Below, piece by piece: positions 25,353-37,097 of a DNA stretch of 64,000 bases. This DNA is from Pedobacter mucosus (GTDB taxonomy: Bacteria; Bacteroidota; Bacteroidia; Sphingobacteriales; Sphingobacteriaceae), in NCBI RefSeq assembly GCF_022200785.1, contig NZ_CP087585.1, positions 310,001 to 374,000 on the forward strand. Direction: 5' to 3'. How positions within the stretch are numbered: the first letter of the stretch is position 1; every line of letters starts with the position of its first letter. A program made the position numbers and the translations under genes. Below the pieces are notes generated by a model. It did no database searches, was not told the origin of the DNA, and was given only the letters and a program-made list of their open reading frames with translations.

Positions 25353-26594
25353 TTGGATATTTTCGAAAAAATAGCAAAGCACATGGGCCCACTTGGTCAA
25401 CACCAAAAATGGTCTCATGGGTATTTCTCATTTCCAAAATTAGAGGGAGAAATTGCACCACACATGCAATTTAATGGAAAAGAGCATTTGGTTTGGAGTT
25501 TAAATAACTATTTAGGTTTAGCCAACCATCCAGAGGTTAGAAAGGCAGATGAAGAAGCGGCAGCTAAATTTGGTATGGCTTACCCAATGGGTGCTCGAAT
25601 GATGAGTGGTAATTCTAAGTATCACGAGCAATTAGAGGAAGAGCTTGCGGAATTTGTAGGCAAACCTGATGCGTTTTTATTAAATTTTGGCTATCAAGGT
25701 ATGGTGTCGATTATTGATACATTAGTTGATAGAAACGATGTGGTAGTTTACGATGCCGAATCTCATGCATGTATTGTGGATGGCTTACGTCTACATATGG
25801 GCAAAAGGTTTGTGTATAAACACAATGATGTAGAAAGTGCCCGTAAACAGTTAGAAAGAGCAACTAAATTGGTTGAAGAAACTGGTGGTGGTATTCTTTT
25901 GATTACTGAAGGTGTTTTCGGAATGAGCGGTGCACAAGGTAAATTAAAAGAAATTATAGATCTTAAAAAGGATTTTACGTTTCGCCTTCTGGTAGATGAT
26001 GCGCATGGATTTGGTACCATGGGTAAAACTGGTGCAGGTACACATGAAGCCCAAGATTGTATCGATGGTGTGGACGTTTACTTTGCGACATTTGCAAAAT
26101 CAATGGCTGGTATTGGTGCTTTCGTAGCTTCAACTGTAGAAATAACTAATTTTTTACGTTATAACATGCGTTCGCAAACTTTTGCAAAGGCATTACCAAT
26201 GCCTATGGTAATTGGTTTGATTAAACGTTTAGAGTTATTAAAAACTAAGCCAGAACTTAAAGATAAATTATGGGAAATTGCTATGACCCTACAAAAAGGC
26301 TTGCGGGCACGTGGTTTGGATTTAGGCGTTACTGATACGGTTGTAACACCAGTTTTCTTAAAAGGAGAGTTATCTGATGCAACCGCAATTACTTATGATT
26401 TACGTCAGAATTATGGCATTTTCTGCTCTATCGTTATTTATCCTGTTATTCCAAAGGGAATGATAGAATTGCGTTTAATTCCGACAGCTGTGCATACATT
26501 GGATGATGTTGAACGTACCTTGGAAGCTTTCGGTGAAGTTTCCGAAAAGCTAAAAAGTGGATATTATAAAGAAAATCAATTCGAAGTGGCTTAA
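25353..26594 (+). CDS. spt: Serine palmitoyltransferase-like alpha-oxoamine synthase
   Basis: This 413-residue PLP enzyme of the alpha-oxoamine synthase family most likely condenses L-serine with an acyl-CoA or acyl-ACP to give 3-ketosphinganine, the first step of the sphingolipid synthesis known in Bacteroidota. The pattern SLNNYLGLANHPEV, GMAYPMGARMMSGN, DAESHACIVDG, EGVFGMSGAQG, VDDAHGFGTMGKTGAG and FAKSMAGIGAF is present; Lys249 binds PLP. MSGN at the substrate loop separates it from typical KBL (glycine) enzymes; a BioF-like role is less likely. The start is a TTG at 25353, as no ATG lies before the conserved DIFEKIAKHMGPLG. It has terminators on both sides, so it is transcribed alone. 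Confidence 0.85.
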   Translation: MDIFEKIAKHMGPLGQHQKWSHGYFSFPKLEGEIAPHMQFNGKEHLVWSLNNYLGLANHPEVRKADEEAAAKFGMAYPMGARMMSGNSKYHEQLEEELAEFVGKPDAFLLNFGYQGMVSIIDTLVDRNDVVVYDAESHACIVDGLRLHMGKRFVYKHNDVESARKQLERATKLVEETGGGILLITEGVFGMSGAQGKLKEIIDLKKDFTFRLLVDDAHGFGTMGKTGAGTHEAQDCIDGVDVYFATFAKSMAGIGAFVASTVEITNFLRYNMRSQTFAKALPMPMVIGLIKRLELLKTKPELKDKLWEIAMTLQKGLRARGLDLGVTDTVVTPVFLKGELSDATAITYDLRQNYGIFCSIVIYPVIPKGMIELRLIPTAVHTLDDVERTLEAFGEVSEKLKSGYYKENQFEVA

Positions 26595-26616
26595 CACCAT
26601 TATAAATATTTTTTAC

Positions 26617-26648
26617 GCCCAATCATGTTTCATGATTGGGCTTTTTTG
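26617..26648 (+). terminator. Intrinsic terminator after serine palmitoyltransferase
   Basis: GCCCAATCATG (26617-26627) and CATGATTGGGC (26631-26641) form a perfect 11-bp stem with a 3-base loop, followed by TTTTTTG. Confidence 0.93.
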
Positions 26649-27109
26649 TTTGTTTAAAGTTGACTGCAATAAATATAGAGCTGTTTTAAATGTATTAAAT
26701 ATTTTAGTGTGAGGATAACCATTTGATAATGATGCATCTCTCTGCATATTAATTTAAATCTAATAAGAATTAAGAATGTTCGGCTCTTAGTGTAAATTTT
26801 TAGTTTAATAATTTTTAATTTTTTTATGTTAATATAGCATATATACAAGTTAATTTTGATTATAAATTTATAAATGATAGTTGAACAGCTAAAAATAGCT
26901 TTTAATAGACGTTTACTAGGGATAATTTCTTATTTTTTAATGAATAAACTTTTTAATATTAAAACAGCATTAGAAAATTTCAAATTTGTTTATACACTAA
27001 GTAAAAATTATATATACATTAATTGATTTTCGATGTTTTATCTAATAATTATTAGTGTTTGATTATATATTTGGCCAATTCAACTATAATCAAACCTAAA
27101 TTAGATCAA
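26649..27109. other. AT-rich intergenic stretch before the SusC/SusD pair
   Basis: About 460 bases of very AT-rich sequence. I see no gene on either strand (a 64-codon minus frame is low-complexity Ile/Lys/Tyr and has no family features). It should hold the susC promoter; the best element is the -7 box at 27066. Confidence 0.5.
27066..27073 (+). promoter_or_regulatory. Candidate -7 promoter element for susC (TATATTTG)
   Basis: It is an exact match to TAnnTTTG, 36 bases before the susC ATG at 27110. A -33 box at normal spacing is not clear. Confidence 0.5.
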
Positions 27110-30100
27110 ATGAAGAGATTTTTAAGATGCTTATTCTTTTTTTTGCTTATTGCTTCAACAACAATGGCACAGGAAAGAATTATTACTGGTACAGTTTCCT
27201 CAAAACCAGACGGATTGCCGGTTCCTAATGCAAGTATTAGAGTCAAAGGGACAACAATTTCAAGTTTTAGTGATGCAGCAGGAAAATTTTCTATTAAAGT
27301 AACTTCGCTTCCAGCTGTAATTGTTGTAAGTTACATTGGCTATGTTAATCAAGAGATAAACATTTCTAGTCAATCGAAAGTAGATGTAACCTTAGCCGAA
27401 GATGCAAATCAACTTAATGAAGTATTAGTAGTGTCGTACGGTACTACCAATAAAAAAGTATTTACAGGATCTGTTACACAAATTGATGCAAGTGATTTTG
27501 CACAAAGACCAATAACTAATGCGCTGAGTTCTGTGGTAGGTTCTGGTCCAGGTATTTCTACCACAATTGCAGGTGGTGCTCCAGGTGCAAGTCCAGGCAT
27601 CCGAATTCGGGGTTTTGGTTCAATCAATGCTAGCTCAAGTGCATTAATTGTACTTGATGGTGCGGTGTTTGATGGCACAATTGCTAATATTAATCCTGAT
27701 GATATCGAAACGATCTCACTATTAAAAGACGCCGCAACTACAGCGCTTTATGGATCAAGAGCTAGTAATGGTGTGGTTCAAATCACTACGAAAAAAGGTA
27801 GAATAGGTAAACCAACATTAAATTTTAAAGCAACTACAGGATGGATTAGCAGAGGGCTTGAAGAATATGATCGGGTAGACGCCAATCAATATTATCCTTT
27901 AATGTGGGAAGGATTGCGTAATAGCTTAACTTATGGATCTGCAGCTGTTCCTTTAGCAGTAGCAAATGGAATTGCATCTGGAACAATTTCAAGTTATAAT
28001 GGAATTAATTATTCTGGAATTAATACGTTATTAGGTTATAATCCATTTAACGTGCCTGGAAACCAAATTGTAGGCTTGGATGGACAACTAAACCCAAATG
28101 CGCAATTACTTTATCCAGATGATCTTGACTGGGCTGATCAGGCTGCAAAAGGTGGAAAGCAGAGACAAAATTATAATATGACTTATTCAGGTGCTAGTGA
28201 AAGCACTGACTATTTTGGTTCATTTGGTTACACTAATGAAGAAGGTTATTTAATAAAATCATCTTTAAAAAGGTATAATGCTAGATTGAATGTAAATACC
28301 CAGCCGGTTAAGTGGTTTAAAACAGGTATCAATTTAGCTGGAAGTTATACAAATTCACAGTTTGATAATGCTGATGGTGGATCATCTTTTATAAATCCAT
28401 TTTATATTTCAAGGTACATTGCGCCAATCTATCCTGTTAATTTACATGATCCTGCTGGTAATTTAATACTCGATGAAAACGGACAACCTCGATATGATTT
28501 TGGGGATGGTCGTCCATTTTCGCAAGGAAGACATACGATTTTTGAAAATCTTCAGGATTCTCAAAATGACATTCGTGCAGGAATAAATAGTAGGGCATAT
28601 GCTACCCTAAATCTTTACAAAGGATTAAAATTTACGACTAATATTTCCTTTGATTTGCAAGATACTCATCGTCGCCAGTATGATAACCCGATTTTAGGAG
28701 ATGGTGCTCCAGCAGGGCGCTCTTATCACTATTTATACCGCACGATCAGTTCTACATTTAACCAATTACTAGAATATACCAAGGATTTCGGTAAACACCA
28801 TTTGGATTTATTAGCTGCTCATGAAAACTATGCATATCGGTATAATACGCTTTCGGGAGCTAAAACGGGACAAATTGTAGATGGTATTGTCGAATTACCA
28901 AATTTTTCAACCATTACAACAGCCAGTTCTTATGAAGATAATGCCACTGTTGAAAGTTATTTTTCAAGATTGAATTATAATTATGATCAAAAATATCTAT
29001 TAAGTGCAAGTTTTAGAAGAGATGGAAATTCAAAATTTGCACCAAGCGTAAGATGGGATAATTTTTGGTCAGTTGGCGGTGGTTGGAATATTAGTGAGGA
29101 ATCATTTTTCAAAGTGGGATGGGTAGATCAATTGAAATTAAGAAGTTCATATGGTGTACTGGGAAATGCAGAAGGCCTTGGTAATTTCCCATATCAGGCG
29201 CTTTATCAATTAGGTAGAAACAATGCAGCACAACCTGGTTTTACACAAGAATCTCTTCCAAATAACGAATTAACCTGGGAAAGTGCTAAAAACTTCGATG
29301 TTGGTATTGATTTTAGTTTACTTAAAGGGCGTATTAATGGTAGTTTTGAATATTTTAATAGGGTAACAGATGGGTTGATTTTTGATGTGCCAATCGCTCT
29401 TTCAAGTGGTGGAACTGCAGGTACAAATAATTTCACTATTCCAACAAATATAGGTTCATTGTACAACAGAGGTCTTGAATTAAATATAAATGCACATGCG
29501 GTTAAAGGAACAAATTTTAATTATCGCGTTGGCTTAAACCTAACTACCATCAATAATCAAATTACTAAAATGCCTGAGCAAAGTCCAATCATTATTGATG
29601 GTACCAAGGCTTATAGTGTTGGGCATTCTGTTTATGATTTTTATTTGAGGGATTACTACGGTGTTGATCCACAAACAGGAGATGCTTTGTATAAAACCAA
29701 TACGATAACTGCAAATTCCAGAATTGTTGGTCAAGATACCCTTACCACCATGCAGGGTGAGGCTAACCTTCGTTACACAGGAAACTCTGCTATTCCAGAT
29801 TTAGCGGGGTCGATGAACCATACCTTAAGTTATAAAAATTTCACTTTAAGCTTTCAGTTTACTTTTCAAATCGGTGGGAAAGTTTACGATGGAGCATACG
29901 CTTCATTAATGCACAGCGGGAATTATGGTACTGCGCTTTCTACAGATATTCTTGATCGCTGGCAAACACCTGGCCAAATTACAAACACGCCAAGAATGGA
30001 TGTTGGTCAAGTAGCAAATTACGGTGCTGCAAACTCATCACGATGGTTAACAGATGCAAGTTATTTGCAATTGAATGCAGCGAGTTTATCCTATAGCATT

Positions 30101-30280
30101 CCGCGTGAATGGCTTGCTAAAGTAAATGCAAAAAATGCCAGCCTGTTTGTAAGTGGCGAAAATCTTGCCTTGTTGAGTTCAAGAAAAGGAATGAATGTAT
30201 CTGGTTCATTTGCAGGAACGACAAATAACTCGTACAACTACAACAGGATAGTTTCGGTTGGATTAAATGTAACATTCTAA
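27110..30280 (+). CDS. SusC/RagA-family TonB-dependent outer-membrane receptor
   Basis: This 1056-residue outer-membrane beta-barrel imports a glycan or peptide in pairs with a SusD lipoprotein. A signal peptide ends at about TMAQ (residue 20). A CarboxypepD_reg-like domain follows (ITGTVSSKPDGLPVPNASIRVKGT to VDVTL), then the plug domain with the SusC landmarks LNEVLVVSYGT, RIRGFGSINASSSALIVLDGAVFDG, LNP-like INPDDIETISLLKDAATTALYGSRASNGVV. The barrel ends in IVSVGLNVTF with a C-terminal Phe. ATG 27110 is chosen over a TTG 51 bases upstream, which overlaps the -7 box. susD follows 21 bases later. No carbohydrate-active enzyme, sigma/anti-sigma pair or other regulator is next to it, so the substrate is unknown. 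Confidence 0.95.
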   Translation: MKRFLRCLFFFLLIASTTMAQERIITGTVSSKPDGLPVPNASIRVKGTTISSFSDAAGKFSIKVTSLPAVIVVSYIGYVNQEINISSQSKVDVTLAEDANQLNEVLVVSYGTTNKKVFTGSVTQIDASDFAQRPITNALSSVVGSGPGISTTIAGGAPGASPGIRIRGFGSINASSSALIVLDGAVFDGTIANINPDDIETISLLKDAATTALYGSRASNGVVQITTKKGRIGKPTLNFKATTGWISRGLEEYDRVDANQYYPLMWEGLRNSLTYGSAAVPLAVANGIASGTISSYNGINYSGINTLLGYNPFNVPGNQIVGLDGQLNPNAQLLYPDDLDWADQAAKGGKQRQNYNMTYSGASESTDYFGSFGYTNEEGYLIKSSLKRYNARLNVNTQPVKWFKTGINLAGSYTNSQFDNADGGSSFINPFYISRYIAPIYPVNLHDPAGNLILDENGQPRYDFGDGRPFSQGRHTIFENLQDSQNDIRAGINSRAYATLNLYKGLKFTTNISFDLQDTHRRQYDNPILGDGAPAGRSYHYLYRTISSTFNQLLEYTKDFGKHHLDLLAAHENYAYRYNTLSGAKTGQIVDGIVELPNFSTITTASSYEDNATVESYFSRLNYNYDQKYLLSASFRRDGNSKFAPSVRWDNFWSVGGGWNISEESFFKVGWVDQLKLRSSYGVLGNAEGLGNFPYQALYQLGRNNAAQPGFTQESLPNNELTWESAKNFDVGIDFSLLKGRINGSFEYFNRVTDGLIFDVPIALSSGGTAGTNNFTIPTNIGSLYNRGLELNINAHAVKGTNFNYRVGLNLTTINNQITKMPEQSPIIIDGTKAYSVGHSVYDFYLRDYYGVDPQTGDALYKTNTITANSRIVGQDTLTTMQGEANLRYTGNSAIPDLAGSMNHTLSYKNFTLSFQFTFQIGGKVYDGAYASLMHSGNYGTALSTDILDRWQTPGQITNTPRMDVGQVANYGAANSSRWLTDASYLQLNAASLSYSIPREWLAKVNAKNASLFVSGENLALLSSRKGMNVSGSFAGTTNNSYNYNRIVSVGLNVTF

Positions 30281-30301
30281 CAAAGACATACAAAAAACGT
30301 T

Positions 30302-31789
30302 ATGAAAAAAATATTACAAAAAGGGCTTGTAGCGCTTTCAATAATTGTGCTATCAACAGGTTGTGAAAAGGAATATCTAGAAACCACTCCAACCGATCAG
30401 GTAGCGACTGCAGATGCATTTGCCACTACAAAAAATGCTTGGGCTGCAGTAAATGGTATTCATAGAATTATGTTTTCACAAATTTTCGGCACACAGGCGC
30501 AAGGTGGTCAAAGTGGAAATATGCTATATATGGATATAATGGGAGATGATATGGTTATGAATACCACGTCAAGCTCATGGCTTCGAAGTGAATATCAATG
30601 GATCTCACATAGAAATCCTTCTAGCGCTATTTTACAATATAATTATTCCTTCTATTATGTAATTATTGGCAATGCAAATATGATCATTGCCAACATTGAT
30701 AATGCTACGGGCCCTGTGGCTGACAAAAATGCAATTAAGGGACAAGCTTTAACCTACAGAGCTTGGGCTTATTTTCAAATGGTTCAATTATTTGGTAACC
30801 GATTTGTTGCTGGTTCGCCAAACAATGGATTAGGTGTGCCTTTAGTTATTGCTCCAACAACTGAGCGGGTAGCCAGAAACACCGTTGCCGAAGTATATAG
30901 TAGAATTAATACCGATTTAGATGAGGCATTAAGCTTATTGCCTGCATATAACAGAGGTGCTGATAAATCGCAGTTAAACATTAATATAACAAGAGGTATT
31001 AAAGCAAGAGTGGCTTTAACGCAACAGAATTGGGCTGATGCTGCACGTTTTGCAAGAGAGGCACGCACTGGATTTGCACTGATGAGTAATTTACAATATC
31101 GAGCGGGTTTTAATGATTACAGCAATGGAGAATGGATGTGGTCTTCAAGAATTACTTCAGATCAAACCAATTATTTTTACTCTTATTTCGCTTACATGTC
31201 GTCAAATTATAGTTCAACAGTAATCAGAACTAGTCCGAAATCAATTTACTCGCTACTATACAATAATATTAGTGCAACTGATGTAAGAAAAGGGTTATGG
31301 GATCCAACCGGTAGAAATACAGCTTTTCCAATTCCAGCATCTGGATCCAGATATGCATACATGAGTAATAAATATAGAGTTGCAGATGTAAATTTGAGTA
31401 TAGGTGATGTTCCTTATATGCGAGCTGCCGAAATGTATTTAATTGAGGCTGAGGCATTGGCAAGAAGTGGCGACTTTACAGCGGCAGCAAATGCATTGCT
31501 TCCAATGGCGGTAAATCGTGACCCAAGTTATGTTTTATCAACCAAAACAGGCGATGCGCTAATTGACGAAATTATGATTCAAAGACGCGTGGAGTTATGG
31601 GGTGAAGGGTTTCGTTTTTATGACTTAAAGCGTTTAAATAGCGCTTTGAATAGAACTGGTGGAAACCATAGTGGAACAATTAGCAATGGCGTATTAACTG
31701 TTCCGGCAGGAGATATAAGATGGCAATTTCTTTTACCGCAAGAAGAAATTAATATTGGTAATGGCATCGTAATTCAAAATCCACAGTAG
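30302..31789 (+). CDS. SusD/RagB-family nutrient-binding outer-membrane lipoprotein
   Basis: This 495-residue lipoprotein caps the SusC barrel and binds the nutrient on the cell surface. The signal peptide ends in a lipobox, IVLSTGC (Cys21). YLETTPTDQV, then a TPR-like helical body (GNANMIIANIDN, GQALTYRAWAYFQMVQLFG, YSRINTDLDEALSLLP) and the C-terminal RVELWGEGFRFYDLKRL are classic SusD features. It is coupled to the upstream susC (21-base gap). After the stop, 31790-32054 holds AT-rich sequence with no clear terminator or gene. The substrate cannot be told. Confidence 0.95.
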   Translation: MKKILQKGLVALSIIVLSTGCEKEYLETTPTDQVATADAFATTKNAWAAVNGIHRIMFSQIFGTQAQGGQSGNMLYMDIMGDDMVMNTTSSSWLRSEYQWISHRNPSSAILQYNYSFYYVIIGNANMIIANIDNATGPVADKNAIKGQALTYRAWAYFQMVQLFGNRFVAGSPNNGLGVPLVIAPTTERVARNTVAEVYSRINTDLDEALSLLPAYNRGADKSQLNINITRGIKARVALTQQNWADAARFAREARTGFALMSNLQYRAGFNDYSNGEWMWSSRITSDQTNYFYSYFAYMSSNYSSTVIRTSPKSIYSLLYNNISATDVRKGLWDPTGRNTAFPIPASGSRYAYMSNKYRVADVNLSIGDVPYMRAAEMYLIEAEALARSGDFTAAANALLPMAVNRDPSYVLSTKTGDALIDEIMIQRRVELWGEGFRFYDLKRLNSALNRTGGNHSGTISNGVLTVPAGDIRWQFLLPQEEINIGNGIVIQNPQ

Positions 31790-32054
31790 TAATTTTTTAA
31801 GAGAATTTATTTTTCGCTTTTTGCGGAGGATAAGTTCTTTTACCTTTTGAATTTGTTTTTATGGTGATGTTAAATTTTCAATGCCTTTATATAAAGAATA
31901 TTAATAAAATGTTTATAAAGCTTTAAGTTGTGGAAAAAAAGCAGTTTTAAGGCTATTATTTATTTTAAAAAAAATTTTTAAATCAAATTAAACGCTTTAA
32001 ATTAGATTAGAGAATTAAAAATCAAACCTTTAAAAAATTACAGGAGTACTAAAA

Positions 32055-32231
32055 ATGAAAAAATTTGAAGAAGTAAAAAGTTTGGTAGCAGCTTTAGAAG
32101 CTGATGCAGACAAATTTTATAATAAAGGTAACAGCGCTGCTGGCACCCGTATCCGTAAGGGTATGCAAGATTTAAAAAACTTAGCTCAAGCCATTCGTCT
32201 AGAAGTTCAGGAAACCAAAAACCAGGCTTAG
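32055..32231 (+). CDS. Histone H1-like nucleoid protein (Hc1 family), 58 residues
   Basis: This is a short, easily missed gene. It encodes a small basic protein that starts MKKFEEVKSLVAALEADADK and continues FYNKGNSAAGTRIRKGMQDL and KNLAQAIRLEVQETKNQA. The Lys/Ala/Glu-rich helical pattern with K-G-N-x-A-A-G-T-R-x-R-K-G is that of the Bacteroidota histone H1-like family (Hc1-type), thought to bind DNA in the nucleoid. The ATG at 32055 has GGAG about 12 bases upstream (CAGGAG). It stands alone, with a strong terminator 27 bases after the stop. Confidence 0.85.
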   Translation: MKKFEEVKSLVAALEADADKFYNKGNSAAGTRIRKGMQDLKNLAQAIRLEVQETKNQA

Positions 32232-32257
32232 ACATCTATAAATATTTGAACCATATT

Positions 32258-32291
32258 AAAAGGCCTTTAGAATTTTCTAAAGGCCTTTTTG
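32258..32291. terminator. Bidirectional intrinsic terminator
   Basis: AAAAGGCCTTTAGAA (32258-32272) and TTCTAAAGGCCTTTT (32275-32289) form a perfect 15-bp stem. With A and T runs on both sides it can end the histone-like gene on the plus strand and the small lipoprotein gene (32293-32568) on the minus strand. Confidence 0.92.
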
Positions 32292-32292
32292 T

Positions 32293-32568
32293 TTATTGAT
32301 ATCTAATAAATTGATAATCATCTGCTAATGTTCCTTTTTCGAACCTAACCAGCTTTTCTTTTTGAAAAAAGAAAAATTTGTAGCTAGTAAACGCATTATA
32401 AGTTCTGTAAATTTTTGTGCCATCGTTAGCGGCTGAAACCAATTCAGATCTATTTTGCAGTTTAAAGTCAGATTCAGACATGCCGATTGTGAAGGTAGGC
32501 TCTAATCCATAGAATGCCTTACAGCTTAGCATTATCGATACTAAACCAATTAAAATAAATTTTTTCAT
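32293..32568 (-). CDS. Small lipoprotein of unknown function
   Basis: This 91-residue protein has a signal peptide with lipobox IMLSC (Cys16), so it should be a lipid-anchored envelope protein. After it comes FTIGMSESDFKLQN, then a beta-rich part (KIYRTYNAF, YKFFFFQKEKLVRFEKG). The G-M-S-E-x-x-F segment followed by strands loosely recalls the BamE/SmpA-type fold, but I do not assign it. It stands alone on the minus strand with its own terminator. I recognise no named family. Confidence 0.65.
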   Translation of the reverse strand: MKKFILIGLVSIMLSCKAFYGLEPTFTIGMSESDFKLQNRSELVSAANDGTKIYRTYNAFTSYKFFFFQKEKLVRFEKGTLADDYQFIRYQ

Positions 32569-32710
32569 GTGTGTTTAATTTGTGTGTGCTAGAGCGAAAT
32601 CAAAAAGTGCACCTGATGTATTCCCGAAAAGGGTAAAGCGGAATAAGAACGAACTTTCAATTGTAACGAACTGTAAATGAATTGATTTAATCTCGTAAGA
32701 ATTTAATGAC

Positions 32711-32764
32711 ACAAAAAAAACAGAAATTTCCTCCTGCGCTAAAGCAGTCCGAAAAATTCTGTTG
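32711..32764 (-). terminator. Probable terminator after dapA
   Basis: On the minus strand, AACAGAATTTTTC pairs imperfectly with GAAATTTCTGTT around a GC-richer loop and is followed by a run of eight T. It starts 38 bases past the dapA stop. The stem has a small bulge. Confidence 0.6.
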
Positions 32765-32801
32765 TTTATTTTAAAATATTATTGTTTACTATTCTGGATA
32801 C

Positions 32802-33689
32802 CTAAGCCAGCTGAGTTATTTTTTCAATCTCTTCGATAATATGCTCTTCCAAAGTCGAACTAGCTTTAACCAAAGGCAATCTAACGGTATCGCCACAAAC
32901 ATTTAAATGCTTTAGTGCTGCTTTTATTCCTGCCGGATTTCCTTCAGCAAATGCCAAATGCGTAATTTCAAGCAAACTTAAATGTGCCGGTAAAGCTGCT
33001 TTAAAATTTCCAGCAAGGCAAAGTTTCACCATGTCTGAAAATTGTTTTGGTAATGCATTTCCCACTACAGAAATAATTCCCGATGCGCCTAAAGCAATCA
33101 TTGGTAAGGTGATGGGATCATCGCCAGATATTAGCAGAAAATCTGCTGGTTTATCTCTTACAACTTGATTAAACTGGTCGAAGTTTCCGCAAGCATCTTT
33201 AATGCCAATAATATTATCAAAATCGTTAGCCAACCTACAAATGGTTTCTGCGCTCATATTGCTCGCCGTACGACCAGGAACATTATATAAAATTAAATCA
33301 AGGGGAGAAATTTCAGCTAAATATTTATAATGCTGATAAATCCCTTCTTGAGTAGGCTTATTATAATAAGGACTCACCGATAAAATTGAACTATAACCAG
33401 TTGTATCAAATGACTTTATGTCATCAGCAACTGCAAGGGTATTGTTGCCACCAATACCAGCAACTAATGGCAAACGATTGTTATTAATTTCAGCAGTATA
33501 AGCCCACACCTTCTTCTTCTCGTCTTTAGTCATAGTGGCCGTTTCGCCTGTTGTACCTAAAGAAACGAGATAATCTATCCCTCCATCTACCAAATGATTA
33601 ATCAAGCTTTTTAAGCCATTATAATCAACTGATCCATCTGTGTTAAAAGGCGTAACTAAAGCCACACCAGTACCCTGAAATTTGTTCAT
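32802..33689 (-). CDS. dapA: 4-hydroxy-tetrahydrodipicolinate synthase DapA
   Basis: This 295-residue (beta/alpha)8 aldolase condenses pyruvate with aspartate semialdehyde, the first step toward diaminopimelate and lysine. GTGVALVTPF, SLGTTGETATM, SPYYNKPTQEG, LYNVPGRT (Tyr135) and IGIKDACGN (Schiff-base Lys164) are the family motifs. It supplies DAP for the DAP-type peptidoglycan implied by MurE. The gene stands on the minus strand; upstream of it lies the second GxxExxY cassette, then ligA in the same direction. The length is normal. Confidence 0.97.
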   Translation of the reverse strand: MNKFQGTGVALVTPFNTDGSVDYNGLKSLINHLVDGGIDYLVSLGTTGETATMTKDEKKKVWAYTAEINNNRLPLVAGIGGNNTLAVADDIKSFDTTGYSSILSVSPYYNKPTQEGIYQHYKYLAEISPLDLILYNVPGRTASNMSAETICRLANDFDNIIGIKDACGNFDQFNQVVRDKPADFLLISGDDPITLPMIALGASGIISVVGNALPKQFSDMVKLCLAGNFKAALPAHLSLLEITHLAFAEGNPAGIKAALKHLNVCGDTVRLPLVKASSTLEEHIIEEIEKITQLA

Positions 33690-33714
33690 TTTAATATATA
33701 ATTATTTTTGTTCT

Positions 33715-34213
33715 ACCACAAAGCCACAAAGGACACTAAGGTATTTTTAATAAAGCTATAAATATCCATTTATCACTCTTCTTATTCCATCTTTAATTTT
33801 TGCTTCATTAAAATTAATTAGAAGGCCAAGTTTACAATTTGAGAGCTTTAAGTAAGTTATGGTTTGGGCAAGATGTACTTCTTTCAAAATACTTACCGAC
33901 TTAACTTCTATGATAACTTTATTCTCAACTAAAATATCAATCCTATAACTACAATTTAATTTTGCTTCTTTGTATATAACAGGTAAATCTACTTGAGCCA
34001 TTATTTGCAAACCAGCTTGTTGTAATTCATAAACCAAACAAGCCTCGTAAGCAGACTCTAATAAACCTGGTCCAAGTTCTACATGAACTTGGAAAGCAGC
34101 GTTTACAATAATTTTAGCAATTTCATCTTCCTGCATCCCTTTTAATTTATTAGTTTAATAAGTTGAAGGGATGATAAACTATAATTCTTGGTGTTCTTAG
34201 TGTCTTTGTGGTG
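33715..34213. mobile_element. GxxExxY cassette 2 with inverted terminal sequences, between dapA and ligA
   Basis: The left end is ACCACAAAGCCACAAAGG (from 33715) then ACACTAAGGTA; the right end (34187-34213), read inward on the minus strand, is CACCACAAAGACACTAAGAA. CCACAAAG(G)ACACTAAG is thus an inverted repeat with a 1-base bulge (33724-33740 with 34196-34211). Only a GxxExxY gene lies inside. The left end aligns with that of cassette 1 at 17773-17804 with three gaps and about three mismatches. The gene points the opposite way relative to that end. No transposase or clear target duplication is seen. Confidence 0.55.
33756..34136 (-). CDS. GxxExxY protein, PD-(D/E)XK nuclease-like (copy 2)
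   Basis: This 126-residue protein has G24-L-L-E27-S-A-Y30, D67, E77-V-K79 (VIIEVKS) and Q91 in LAQTITYLKL, the same motif layout as the copy at 17806-18219, in line with the PD-(D/E)XK nuclease superfamily. The two proteins are clearly diverged (about 30-35% identical by eye), so this is not a recent duplication. It lies on the minus strand between ligA and dapA, inside a unit with inverted ends. The function is unknown; nuclease activity is a family-level prediction. Confidence 0.85.
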   Translation of the reverse strand: MQEDEIAKIIVNAAFQVHVELGPGLLESAYEACLVYELQQAGLQIMAQVDLPVIYKEAKLNCSYRIDILVENKVIIEVKSVSILKEVHLAQTITYLKLSNCKLGLLINFNEAKIKDGIRRVINGYL

Positions 34214-34216
34214 AAA

Positions 34217-36981
<2,765 letters not shown>

Positions 36982-37097
36982 CCTGCAAGATAATGTTTTC
37001 TTTTTTGAGGATAAACTTTGAAATAAAATTATGAAGTAACAGGTTGTTGTTTTGTAGATTAATTATTTATAAATTTAATTTAACCAATAACAAAATC

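Noticed and set aside
25353..26594. Naming the PLP enzyme as BioF or KBL
   Set aside because: No biotin or threonine-degradation genes nearby and the substrate-loop pattern fits bacterial serine palmitoyltransferase better; biochemical proof is absent.
26654..26848. A 64-codon minus-strand frame before susC
   Set aside because: Low-complexity Ile/Lys/Tyr composition from AT-rich DNA, no signal or motif.
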